Part shown: one piece after another, positions 51,044 through 58,428 of the stretch | Layout: each line of letters starts with the position of its first letter | How positions within the stretch are numbered: the first letter of the stretch is position 1 | Source of the DNA: Unio delphinus | Lineage: Eukaryota; Mollusca; Bivalvia; Unionida; Unionidae | DNA length: 64,000 nt | NCBI GenBank assembly: GCA_029339505.1 | Contig: JAQISU010000233.1 | Coordinates: 6,535,001 to 6,599,000, forward strand | Direction: 5' to 3' | Notes under the pieces: model-generated | Told to the model about the DNA's origin: nothing | Database searches by the model: none | Seen by the model: the letters and a program-made list of their open reading frames with translations, nothing else | Position numbers and translations under genes: made by a program

Positions 51044-51505
51044 TCACTCTTTCTGTTTTTTCATTTTCTTTACTGTCACAGCTTTTTTTTCTTCCTCTTC
51101 ACTTTCGTTTCGTCTTCTTTTCTTGTGAACGTGTCGGGGTTCTTCCTTGGGGGAGGGTACCTCTTCCTCCTCCTGTTCAGAATTTCTTTCCTCCTCCTCT
51201 TTCTCCTCCTCCTCCTGTTCCTGTTGTTTCTTAGGGCAGTTTGGAGACCAATGTCCTTTCTCTTTACAATAATAACAGGTATCTTGACTTTTGTCTCTAT
51301 TGGTACCTTTTTTATTTTTGTTACGATCTGAACATTCTGTAGCCCAATGTCCTTTCTTCTTACAGATATAGCAAGTATCTTGACTTTTATCTCGATAGGA
51401 AGGAGAGTAGGCCGTCGGCTGGTCTGACGAAAACTTTCGTATGACCCCACGTAAAGCTCTAATGAGAAGTTCCACTTGTGTAGGTTCTTCCATCGTTCTG
51501 GTCAA
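51044..51505 (-). CDS. Two-zinc-knuckle (CCHC) nucleic-acid-binding protein
   Basis: 153 residues. An N-terminal helix (VELLIRALRGVIRKF) precedes two CCHC knuckles of the C-X2-C-X4-H-X4-C form: CYICKKKGHWATEC and CYYCKEKGHWSPNC, each introduced by the same RDKSQDTC string, so the module was duplicated. A long Glu-rich stretch and a Lys/Arg-rich C-terminus (HKKRRR, VKKMKKQKE) follow. Such knuckles bind single-stranded RNA or DNA and are best known from retroelement Gag and cellular CNBP-type proteins. Transcribed opposite to the polymerase from a shared promoter region; a second possible start is four codons in. Its function in this element is unknown. Confidence 0.85.
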   Translation of the reverse strand: MTRTMEEPTQVELLIRALRGVIRKFSSDQPTAYSPSYRDKSQDTCYICKKKGHWATECSDRNKNKKGTNRDKSQDTCYYCKEKGHWSPNCPKKQQEQEEEEKEEEERNSEQEEEEVPSPKEEPRHVHKKRRRNESEEEEKKAVTVKKMKKQKE

Positions 51506-51626
51506 TGTGAGAGTGAAAGGAATACTGAACCGTTAGACACTAATCCTTTATATATGCACGGATCGAACATGAATATATAGGGGTTATGGTCTTTAAAAGG
51601 TAGTCATTTGACTTTTTGCAGACAAG
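51506..51626. promoter_or_regulatory. Divergent promoter between zinc-knuckle and polymerase genes
   Basis: A minus-strand ATATATAAAG (51,546-51,555) lies about 41 nt before the zinc-knuckle ATG. A plus-strand AATATATAG (51,572-51,580) lies 47 nt before the polymerase ATG at 51,627, with TAGTCATT near 51,601 as a possible initiator. Confidence 0.7.
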
Positions 51627-53693
51627 ATGAAAAGACCACATCATGCTGTGGAGAAAGAAAAAGACAGTAAGAGACAGAAACGTAATGTATCGCCTAACAC
51701 AGTAGCTGAAGTCTTGGCTCAAATTCATGCCAGTGATTTTGAAGATGACATGAGTGAGCCCGAATCCACACCCAGACAATCCACGTCCAAGCAAAGTGCA
51801 CCACCCTTAGTAAACCCTGAAAATTACTATTACATTCGAGAGACAGAAAAGCGTTCCTCTCGAAAATTTAGAACAACGGCTTACACGTATGCCGTAAAGT
51901 TTAAAGATTTCAAGGCCAATGTACCTTTGGAGAATACAGAAGGGTTCATTACTGAGGTGTGGGATTCTGTGTTAACTGCACTGAAACAGCAATGTCAAGC
52001 CAAAGAAGACGATCGCTTGAGACTTTCTATTCATCACGATAATTTGAAGTCTCCCGTTTGGATCGAATTTACTAGTCCATCAGAATTAACACCTTCCAAA
52101 GTCATTGACAAAATTCAACATGTGCAACAATCCAACGACAAGTTTCACATTGACGATGGAAAAGCCACACTGTTCATGACCCACGTGTCTCTTCCCCAGG
52201 GGACAGGACGACGCAAAAAAGTATTATTGGTCGACAACCTTCGCAGCACCAAACTAAGTCTCGTCCAAATTAACAATCCTCAAGACCAGATGTGTTTAGC
52301 TCGTGCTGTCGTCGTGGGACGAACGTATGCCAACAAGAACGACACGGTAGAATGGAAAAGAGCCTGGAAAACTATTCAACAATCGGACCGAGCCAAACAA
52401 CGAAGTGAAGCAGAACTCCTGTTACAGCAAGCGGGGATATCCAAAGACACTCCTTGTGGCATTCCAGAAATGCAACAATTACAAGACGTCTTGTCTCCAC
52501 GTTACACTTTGAAAGTACACCCTCAAGAAGTGCGTGGACCTCTTTTGTTTCGAGGCCACGATTTCAAAGACGGAAAATACATTCACATCTATCATCACAA
52601 TGGTCATTTTGATACCATTACCAGTATCACTGCATTCCAGGGATACGGTTACTACTGTGAAAAATGTGACTATGGTTATAACAATCGAGAACAACACAAA
52701 CATTGTGGATCAAAATGTGAGGGATGTTTAGCCTCACAACCTTGTCTGGACCAAGGAAAAGAAAGAGTGCATTGCACTGTGTGTCAGCGCACTTTTGTCA
52801 GTCCTACCTGTTACCAACAACATTTGAAGATGCAAGGTTCACAGCAGAAAAACACTTGTCAACTTCTGAGATTGTGCCCTACTTGTGGACAAGGCATACG
52901 TACCAATAGTGCCAAGTTTCACGTTTGTCGAGGGAAGAAACGATGTCACATTTGTCACCAAATCGTGGACTTGGAACACGAATGCTTCATTCAAAAATAC
53001 CAACCCCATTCAGAAGATACCCAGAAGAAAGGGAATTTTATCTTTTTTGATTTCGAATGCATGCAAGAGACCGGTATTCACATTCCCAATTTCTGCGTAG
53101 CTCACCGTGCGTGCGAGCAGTGCATCCAAGAACCTATCTTTAGTTATTGCCCTCACTGCAACAAGATTCCTGGAGGACGTGAAAAAATCTTTCGAGGGTC
53201 AAACACGTTAGCCAAGTTTGCCCGATGGATCTTAAACCCCATTGACGAAACGTGGAGTACAGAAGACATCGAACGTTACGGCAATTGTCATTGCCATGCT
53301 ACGGTCATGGCTCACAATTTTTCGGGATACGATGGGCAATTTCTGCTCAGATACTATGCGGAACAATGTACCGAACAACCTCAAGTGACTTTGAACGGAG
53401 CTAAAATCATTTCTATGCAAGTAGGACAAGTACAGTTTAAAGATTCGATGTGTTACTTGGCCATGCCATTGAGTCGCATGCCTAAAACGTTTGGAATGAC
53501 AGAATTGGCTAAAGGTTATTTTCCACACTTTTTCAATACCGAAGCCAATCAACATGCCGTTCTGCCCCATTTGCCGGAGGCTCACTATTACGACCCTGAC
53601 AACACAACATGCGTACCGAACAACGAGAAGCTTTCTTCGCTTGGTACCAGACTCATGCCTCGGACCCTTTTGACTTTCAAGAAGAAATGTTAA
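51627..53693 (+). CDS. polB: Protein-primed DNA polymerase B, N-terminal part (frame-broken)
   Basis: The first 688 codons of a family B polymerase of the protein-primed Polinton/adintovirus kind, which replicates the element's linear DNA. The N-terminus is basic and disordered, then comes a region with the conserved NNPQDQMCLARAVV block (about 216-229). A Cys/His-rich zone (CEKCDYGYNNREQHKHCGSK, then CTVCQRTF and CPTCGQG) suggests several zinc fingers before the exonuclease. Exo I is FFDFECMQ (Asp475, Glu477); Exo II is HNFSGYDGQFLL (Asp569). After about residue 660 the frame leaves the true protein and ends in unrelated residues. Exo III and the polymerase domain are in the overlapping next frame. 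The start ATG has a TATA-like box 47 nt upstream. Confidence 0.93.
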   Translation: MKRPHHAVEKEKDSKRQKRNVSPNTVAEVLAQIHASDFEDDMSEPESTPRQSTSKQSAPPLVNPENYYYIRETEKRSSRKFRTTAYTYAVKFKDFKANVPLENTEGFITEVWDSVLTALKQQCQAKEDDRLRLSIHHDNLKSPVWIEFTSPSELTPSKVIDKIQHVQQSNDKFHIDDGKATLFMTHVSLPQGTGRRKKVLLVDNLRSTKLSLVQINNPQDQMCLARAVVVGRTYANKNDTVEWKRAWKTIQQSDRAKQRSEAELLLQQAGISKDTPCGIPEMQQLQDVLSPRYTLKVHPQEVRGPLLFRGHDFKDGKYIHIYHHNGHFDTITSITAFQGYGYYCEKCDYGYNNREQHKHCGSKCEGCLASQPCLDQGKERVHCTVCQRTFVSPTCYQQHLKMQGSQQKNTCQLLRLCPTCGQGIRTNSAKFHVCRGKKRCHICHQIVDLEHECFIQKYQPHSEDTQKKGNFIFFDFECMQETGIHIPNFCVAHRACEQCIQEPIFSYCPHCNKIPGGREKIFRGSNTLAKFARWILNPIDETWSTEDIERYGNCHCHATVMAHNFSGYDGQFLLRYYAEQCTEQPQVTLNGAKIISMQVGQVQFKDSMCYLAMPLSRMPKTFGMTELAKGYFPHFFNTEANQHAVLPHLPEAHYYDPDNTTCVPNNEKLSSLGTRLMPRTLLTFKKKC

Positions 53694-55705
53694 AGTACTG
53701 TCGATCTGACGTGGACATTTTACGACGTTGCTGTGGAAAATTTCGAGAATTGTTCATGGAGTACGGAGGGATCGATCCTTTGAAAGAAGCTTGTACCATC
53801 GCCAAAGCGTGTTCTTTAGTGTACCGAAAACGCTTTATGCCTGAAAATACTCTAGCGGTCATCAGTCCTCAAACGACGAACTTTGTTAAACGTCAATACT
53901 CGGTCAAAGCCCTGCGCTGGCTCCATTACTTGTGCGACAAGGAAGACAAATGGATCCAACACGCTCGCAACGGAGGAGGCGAAAAGATTATTGGAACGTA
54001 TTCAGTGGATGGTTGGGACTTAGAAAACCCTCAGATCGTGTACGAGTTTAACGGATGCTTATTTCACGGATGTCCTATGTGCTACCCTCAGCGTGACATC
54101 AAAAATCAGTTTTTACAACGAACTATGGAAGATTTGTACCAGACCACGTGTCAACGACGTTTGAAGTTAGAACAACAAGGATACCAGGTAGTGGAAATGT
54201 GGGAACACGAGTACGATCAGCGTTTGAAAACCGATCCCGAGTTTAAACGCATCGTAGAAAGTTACAAGTGGGTGGACCCATTGAACCCCCGGGATAGTTT
54301 GTACGGAGGACGAACGAATGCCACTTGTTTGCTGTACCAGGCGGACGAGGAGAAAGGAGAAGAAATCAAATACTTGGACGTGTGTTCATTGTATCCTTAC
54401 GTGTGTAAATATTGTCACTTTCCCGTAGGGCATCCAGAATTGATGACAGAACACATTGACTTGGACCACATTCGTCAGTACGAAGGATTGATCAAGTGTA
54501 AAGTCTTGCCACCCACAGACTTGTACCATCCCGTTTTACCTCACCATTGCCAAGGAAAACTGATGTTTCCTTTGTGTCGCACATGTGCTGAAACGTGCAA
54601 CCAAGACCAACCTTGTCATCACACTCAGGAAGAACGTACCTTGACAGGAACGTGGGTGAGTGTGGAATTGTTTAAAGCTCTGGACATGGGATACCAACTG
54701 TTAGAAGTGTACGAAATTTACCACTTTCCCAAAACACAACAATACTGCAAGGGCGACGAGAGACAGAAAGGTATTTTTGCAGACTACGTGGATTCCTTTT
54801 TAAAACTAAAACAAGAAGCTAGTGGCTATCCTTCCTGGTGTCACACTCCCGAAGACCAAAAGATATTCAAAGAAAAATATCGGGAGCAGGAAGGTATCAC
54901 TTTAGACCACATCGAGAAAAATGAAGGAAGGCGATCGTTTGCCAAAGTCATGCTCAATTGTTTGTGGGGTAAAATGGCACAACGTCCATCTTTACCCAAG
55001 ACGGAGTATTTGTCCGAGCCGTCTCGCTACTTCCAGATGATTCACGACCCAACCAAAGTCATGAAACACGTGGACGTCATTCGTGAGGACTTGATCTTAG
55101 TCAATTACGAAGAAGAACTAGACTTTGTAGAAGCCGACAAATTTGGAAATGTCATCATTGCGGCTTACGTGACAGCCCACGCTCGCTTAAAATTGTACGA
55201 AGTGTTAGAACTGTTAGGAGATCGCGTGTTGTATTTTGACACAGACAGTTGCATCTACATTCACCGACCGAACGATTGTAACCCTGTCATCGAAGGAGAC
55301 CGTTTAGGAGCCTGGACCGATGAACATCCCGACGACAAGATTCTAAGTTTTGCAAGTGGCGGTCCTAAAAATTACGGCTACGAATACCGAGACCCCCAAG
55401 GAAAAATGCACACCAAATGTAAAGTGAAAGGATTGACTCTTAATTATCGCACCAGTCAAGTGGTGAACTTTGACGTGCTTCAAGAAGCCTTACAGTTGGG
55501 ACAGGATGAAACGTTTCAAGTGACTACCCACGAACCGCACAAGATTGTCCGTTTACCCACACACCAAATCGTTAGCAGACCTTTGGAAAAAGTCTACCAA
55601 ATCGTGTACCAAAAGAGAGTACGACTTCCCAATCACTTCACTCTACCGTACGGTCACATCGAAATCGGGCAGCATATAAAAAGGGACATTGTCCAAGACC
55701 AATAG
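53609..55705 (+). CDS. polB: Protein-primed DNA polymerase B, C-terminal part (frame-broken)
   Basis: 698 codons in another frame, overlapping the previous part by 85 nt. Exo III is YCRSDVDIL (Tyr30, Asp34). Polymerase motif A is LDVCSLYP (Asp257), motif B FAKVMLNCLWGKM (445 onward), motif C FDTDS (544-547) and a KVKGLT motif near the thumb. All catalytic residues are present. The frame changes at a short direct repeat, ACAACACAAC (53,599-53,608), right before the apparent ATG. No slippery heptamer is seen there, so a small insertion or a sequencing error is likelier than programmed frameshifting. The last codons overlap the TATA box of the next gene. Confidence 0.93.
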   Translation: MRTEQREAFFAWYQTHASDPFDFQEEMLKYCRSDVDILRRCCGKFRELFMEYGGIDPLKEACTIAKACSLVYRKRFMPENTLAVISPQTTNFVKRQYSVKALRWLHYLCDKEDKWIQHARNGGGEKIIGTYSVDGWDLENPQIVYEFNGCLFHGCPMCYPQRDIKNQFLQRTMEDLYQTTCQRRLKLEQQGYQVVEMWEHEYDQRLKTDPEFKRIVESYKWVDPLNPRDSLYGGRTNATCLLYQADEEKGEEIKYLDVCSLYPYVCKYCHFPVGHPELMTEHIDLDHIRQYEGLIKCKVLPPTDLYHPVLPHHCQGKLMFPLCRTCAETCNQDQPCHHTQEERTLTGTWVSVELFKALDMGYQLLEVYEIYHFPKTQQYCKGDERQKGIFADYVDSFLKLKQEASGYPSWCHTPEDQKIFKEKYREQEGITLDHIEKNEGRRSFAKVMLNCLWGKMAQRPSLPKTEYLSEPSRYFQMIHDPTKVMKHVDVIREDLILVNYEEELDFVEADKFGNVIIAAYVTAHARLKLYEVLELLGDRVLYFDTDSCIYIHRPNDCNPVIEGDRLGAWTDEHPDDKILSFASGGPKNYGYEYRDPQGKMHTKCKVKGLTLNYRTSQVVNFDVLQEALQLGQDETFQVTTHEPHKIVRLPTHQIVSRPLEKVYQIVYQKRVRLPNHFTLPYGHIEIGQHIKRDIVQDQ
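55675..55682 (+). promoter_or_regulatory. TATA box for the BIR gene
   Basis: TATAAAAA inside the last codons of the polymerase, 65 nt before the next ATG, allowing a start near 55,705. Confidence 0.65.
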
Positions 55706-55739
55706 TTCATTGTGACTAACACAGCTAAGCGAAAAGAAG

Positions 55740-56288
55740 ATGAATCCATTTAAACAGACATCATTCAAATTTGGGAATTCTCAAGTGGAGTGCGATGCTA
55801 AACCTTGTGATTGTAGTGATGCCAGGCTCTGTGACGTTAGCGATTCAGCAGGATATCGTAGGAACTTTGCTATGACTACTACCCCTATATCTACCCTGGA
55901 AAGTGATGCTGTGCGTGTCAAACCTGAGGGATGTGAAAGCGGTGCCACACGTTATCGTGGACTCCTAGGAATTTCACCGTACCTGCATCGAACTGAAGTG
56001 AGGAGAGTCGAATATTCGTTCCCGACGAGTTTGCCTGAATACTGCCACTTTAAAAGTCGATTTCAAACCTTCAAAGATAAATGGCCAAAATATCTGCCTG
56101 GACCAACTCCTGAAGAATTAGCCAGAGCCGGATTTTTCTACTTGGGCGAAGGGGATAAAGTCAAGTGTTTCAGTTGTGGTGTATCCATTTACGAGTGGGA
56201 ACAGAAAGATTCCGCTTACCTGGAACATGCTCGATGGTCTCCGAATTGTCAATACCTACCTTTAGTGGGACCTAATGATTGGAAGTGA
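55740..56288 (+). CDS. BIR-domain (IAP-like) protein
   Basis: 182 residues. The C-terminal half is a complete BIR zinc-binding fold: SRFQTFKDKWP, then ELARAGFFYLGEGDKVKCFS, and zinc ligands in the exact C-X2-C-X16-H-X6-C spacing (CFSC ... EH ... C). BIR proteins of the IAP family block caspases or act in signalling. No RING, CARD or UBA is present, so it is a minimal one-BIR protein, as in some viral IAPs. The N-terminal 85 residues (Cys-rich DAKPCDCSDARLCD) are unrecognised. It has its own TATA box. It is most simply explained as captured from a host IAP gene; IAPs are numerous in molluscs. Suppression of host cell death is inferred. Confidence 0.88.
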   Translation: MNPFKQTSFKFGNSQVECDAKPCDCSDARLCDVSDSAGYRRNFAMTTTPISTLESDAVRVKPEGCESGATRYRGLLGISPYLHRTEVRRVEYSFPTSLPEYCHFKSRFQTFKDKWPKYLPGPTPEELARAGFFYLGEGDKVKCFSCGVSIYEWEQKDSAYLEHARWSPNCQYLPLVGPNDWK

Positions 56289-56300
56289 CACTACTACTCC

Positions 56301-56684
56301 ATGTCGTGTAACACACCTAGACCAGTATATAATATAAAACATAATATTCAAGGATTACCCTACGAATTGCAAGAGAAGATCTACAAGGACGTTTGGCAAG
56401 GCCTTGCTAAAGAAAAATCTCAAGGGGTGACTGTAGAACTTTTGTGTCGTGAAATTCACAAGAGGAAAGTGACAAAAATTAACCAACGTGTTAGATTTCT
56501 CTGGATCAAGGGTATTTTTTTGCTCTGTTACCAATTTACTACGTTTACCTCTGAAGATACTTTGATCCTTCTTAACCGTTACCCTGAATGGCAGTGGGAC
56601 GAAATTACACGTTATATTAATCACTTTCGCTTTTTGTGCAAATTTAATTCTGTGTTTAATTCTGAGTTGAATCTACACTTGTAA
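56301..56684 (+). CDS. Unknown 127-residue protein
   Basis: The family is not recognised. The sequence opens with GLPYELQEKIYKDVWQGL, which has the look of an F-box start (LPxEL...I), but the rest gives no support. The middle is basic (REIHKRKVTKINQRVRF) and followed by hydrophobic aromatic stretches (LWIKGIFLLCYQF, YPEWQWDEITRYIN). It starts 12 nt after the BIR stop, so it may be co-transcribed. A TATATAATATAAA string lies inside its own 5' coding region (56,325-56,337). A 23-nt piece of this gene (56,376-56,398) recurs exactly at 58,946-58,968 in another frame. Confidence 0.65.
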   Translation: MSCNTPRPVYNIKHNIQGLPYELQEKIYKDVWQGLAKEKSQGVTVELLCREIHKRKVTKINQRVRFLWIKGIFLLCYQFTTFTSEDTLILLNRYPEWQWDEITRYINHFRFLCKFNSVFNSELNLHL

Positions 56685-56701
56685 TCTTTGACCTAAAGAA
56701 G

Positions 56702-56709
56702 TATAAAAG
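56702..56709 (+). promoter_or_regulatory. TATAAAAG box
   Basis: Lies only 10 nt before the ATG at 56,719, which is closer than normal TATA-to-ATG spacing. It may drive a transcript starting inside the first codons of that gene, serving later starts, or be coincidental. Confidence 0.45.
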
Positions 56710-56718
56710 AGAACAACC

Positions 56719-56937
56719 ATGCCACAACCTTTATCATTGGTGATCCAACAGATTCCGTGGAAGGATATCAATGAGAAGATTCACACGGTGAAAGATTACG
56801 AACACTTATTGCAAGAACTATACCCTATGAATTGGGGTCGACGTGTCGTGTGTGTTTTAGTGACTTGCTTTCTGGGATTTCGTTTACCTGCCGATTCCTT
56901 GTGGACACTTTACGAACACTACCTATCAAAAAAATAA
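56719..56937 (+). CDS. Unknown 72-residue protein with NWGR motif
   Basis: The family is uncertain. It contains LYPMNWGRRVVCVLVTCFLG (from about residue 34), in which NWGR-x-V resembles the BH1 signature of Bcl-2 proteins, followed by a hydrophobic helix. No clear BH3 or BH2 is seen. The stop (TAA, 56,935) is followed in the same frame, two codons later, by the ATG of the next ORF, so the two may once have been one gene or be linked by readthrough. With a BIR gene two genes upstream, an anti-apoptotic role is tempting but unproven. Confidence 0.55.
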   Translation: MPQPLSLVIQQIPWKDINEKIHTVKDYEHLLQELYPMNWGRRVVCVLVTCFLGFRLPADSLWTLYEHYLSKK

Positions 56938-56943
56938 GACAGT

Positions 56944-57192
56944 ATGGTGGTTCCTTTAAATGTCCACGAGAGACTTATTCTGTTCAAAGCCTTACGCTTT
57001 CATCTGGATACATCTCGACCTTTCCAAGAAAAAAAGATTCGTCAACTTTTACGTACGGAAGCAGTGTACGAAGATGTGTGTGTAGCTTGTGATTTACACC
57101 CTCATTGGACAGATGTACGTGACTGGAAAAGTTGGGATTTTGAGGCTTGGACAAACGAAGTATCCCATTATGCCCAAGCGTTGTGTTCCTAA
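56944..57192 (+). CDS. Unknown 82-residue protein, in frame with the previous ORF
   Basis: Not recognised. Features are a helical basic N-terminal half (HERLILFKALRFHL, KKIRQLLRTEAVYEDVC) and a tryptophan-rich C-terminus (HPHWTDVRDWKSWDFEAW). It is in the same frame as the preceding ORF, separated only by one TAA and two codons. The following gene overlaps or abuts its 3' end. Confidence 0.55.
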   Translation: MVVPLNVHERLILFKALRFHLDTSRPFQEKKIRQLLRTEAVYEDVCVACDLHPHWTDVRDWKSWDFEAWTNEVSHYAQALCS

Positions 57193-57535
57193 AATGCATC
57201 GTCGAGTGAAAAAAGTCACTTTTAAACCTGTGTTAGTAACAGTACCAGAAGAAGAAGAAGAAGAAAAAAAATCTGTCACCCAAGACAATCCTTCTGTTCA
57301 AGACAAAACTGTCATGGACATTTCCCCACAAAGACCCTTTAGAGAAGACACGTATGTGACTATACCCCCTGTAGAGGAGACTATAAGAACATTACATACT
57401 ACCTCTAGGACACCTTCGTTACCCAAACCACGTTGTACAGTGACTTGTTTATATGCCACTTTGATCGTTTGCCTAGGTATTTTATTCCTGTATTTATCTA
57501 TTTGGCTTTTATGTTTTCGTGTTGTTCGAATTTAA
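57170..57535 (+). CDS. Predicted tail-anchored membrane protein
   Basis: 121 residues from the ATG at 57,170; the ATG at 57,194, just after the upstream stop, is an alternative. The N-terminus is basic (KRCVPKMHRRVKKVTFK), then an acidic run (EEEEEEKK), a proline/threonine-rich linker, and one strong C-terminal membrane helix (CLYATLIVCLGILFLYLSIW) with a short basic end. No signal peptide. This layout suits a tail-anchored protein facing the cytosol. The family is unknown. An AATAAA follows 12 nt after the stop. Confidence 0.65.
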   Translation: MPKRCVPKMHRRVKKVTFKPVLVTVPEEEEEEKKSVTQDNPSVQDKTVMDISPQRPFREDTYVTIPPVEETIRTLHTTSRTPSLPKPRCTVTCLYATLIVCLGILFLYLSIWLLCFRVVRI

Positions 57536-57546
57536 ACATGCATTGA

Positions 57547-57552
57547 AATAAA
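57547..57552 (+). terminator. Polyadenylation signal AATAAA
   Basis: AATAAA after the membrane-protein stop, and 17 nt before the ATPase TATA box, so it probably ends the transcript(s) of the small-ORF cluster. Confidence 0.6.
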
Positions 57553-57568
57553 CTTGTCTTGAAAAAAG

Positions 57569-57576
57569 TATAAAAA
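57569..57576 (+). promoter_or_regulatory. TATA box for the packaging ATPase
   Basis: TATAAAAA 52 nt before the ATG at 57,628. It favours that ATG over upstream non-ATG frame extension. Confidence 0.7.
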
Positions 57577-57627
57577 CCTCTTGTCTTGTCTGTTTTTGTG
57601 TCAATACTGACATACCACTACACGACT

Positions 57628-58359
57628 ATGGCTCACTCTACTCTTTCTACTACTCCTTCCTCCTCCACATTCAAAGTCATTGACGAACACTTAGATCAGG
57701 CTAGTTGGAAAGCCTTGTATCTTCGTCATCCTTTTAACATGTTAATTGCTGGACCGAGCGGTTCAGGCAAAACCGAATTTGTCAAACGTTTGATCGAACA
57801 TAAACATCATTTGATCGATCGTCCACCTCAACGCATCGTGTGGTGTTACAAAGAGTGGCAATCGGCATACAGCCTCTTGCAAGAAAGTCAAGGTGATTCC
57901 ATTGTGTTTGTAGCAGGCATTCCTAAAGAAGACGAGGGGATCGTGTCTGACCCTAGTCAAACTCATTGGGTTATTTTTGACGACATGTTAGGAGAAGACG
58001 AAGAAGAAATTAAACTATGGTTTACACGTAAAGGGCATCATCGTAATGCCAGTGTCATTTACATTACGCAAAATTTATTTCAACAAAGTAAAGCCCATCG
58101 TACCATTAGTCTCAATGCTCATTACGTGGTCTTGTTTAAAAGTCCTCGAGATAAATCACAAGTGCAAGTTTTAGCCAAACAGTTAGGAACACCTTGGCTA
58201 ACTCATGCGTACGATGATGCCACTCAAACGCCACACGCCTATTTACTCGTGGATTTAAAACCCACTACCCCTGATTATTTGCGATTTCGTACCGATTTGT
58301 TTCACGACTGGTGTCAAGACGGAGGACCTGTCATGTACACGTCCTCCTCGTCGACATAA
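57628..58359 (+). CDS. Genome-packaging ATPase (FtsK/HerA, A32-like)
   Basis: 243 residues. Walker A is GPSGSGKT (42-49), Walker B is WVIFDDM (Asp118, Asp119), and a sensor-like ITQN follows (about residues 149-152). The protein matches in size and layout the ATPase that pumps DNA into capsids in Polintons and other viruses of the Bamfordvirae. The frame is open upstream to 57,586, but only without ATG; the TATA box at 57,569 supports the start at 57,628. It opens the putative late cluster of virion genes. Confidence 0.93.
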   Translation: MAHSTLSTTPSSSTFKVIDEHLDQASWKALYLRHPFNMLIAGPSGSGKTEFVKRLIEHKHHLIDRPPQRIVWCYKEWQSAYSLLQESQGDSIVFVAGIPKEDEGIVSDPSQTHWVIFDDMLGEDEEEIKLWFTRKGHHRNASVIYITQNLFQQSKAHRTISLNAHYVVLFKSPRDKSQVQVLAKQLGTPWLTHAYDDATQTPHAYLLVDLKPTTPDYLRFRTDLFHDWCQDGGPVMYTSSSST

Positions 58360-58382
58360 CACTATGAAGCACTAAAAAAATC

Positions 58383-58390
58383 TATAAAAA
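58383..58390 (+). promoter_or_regulatory. TATA box for the basic protein gene
   Basis: TATAAAAA 38 nt before the ATG at 58,429. Confidence 0.65.
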
Positions 58391-58428
58391 CCTTGGGTTA
58401 CTTTGACCTGGTCTCATACATCGTCAAC

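Noticed and set aside
52479..52703. Antisense and shadow frames within polymerase, integrase and capsid genes
   Set aside because: They lie opposite or within strongly supported genes and have no features of their own.
53599..53700. Programmed frameshift in polymerase B
   Set aside because: No slippery heptamer or clear downstream structure at the switch; a small repeat insertion explains it better.
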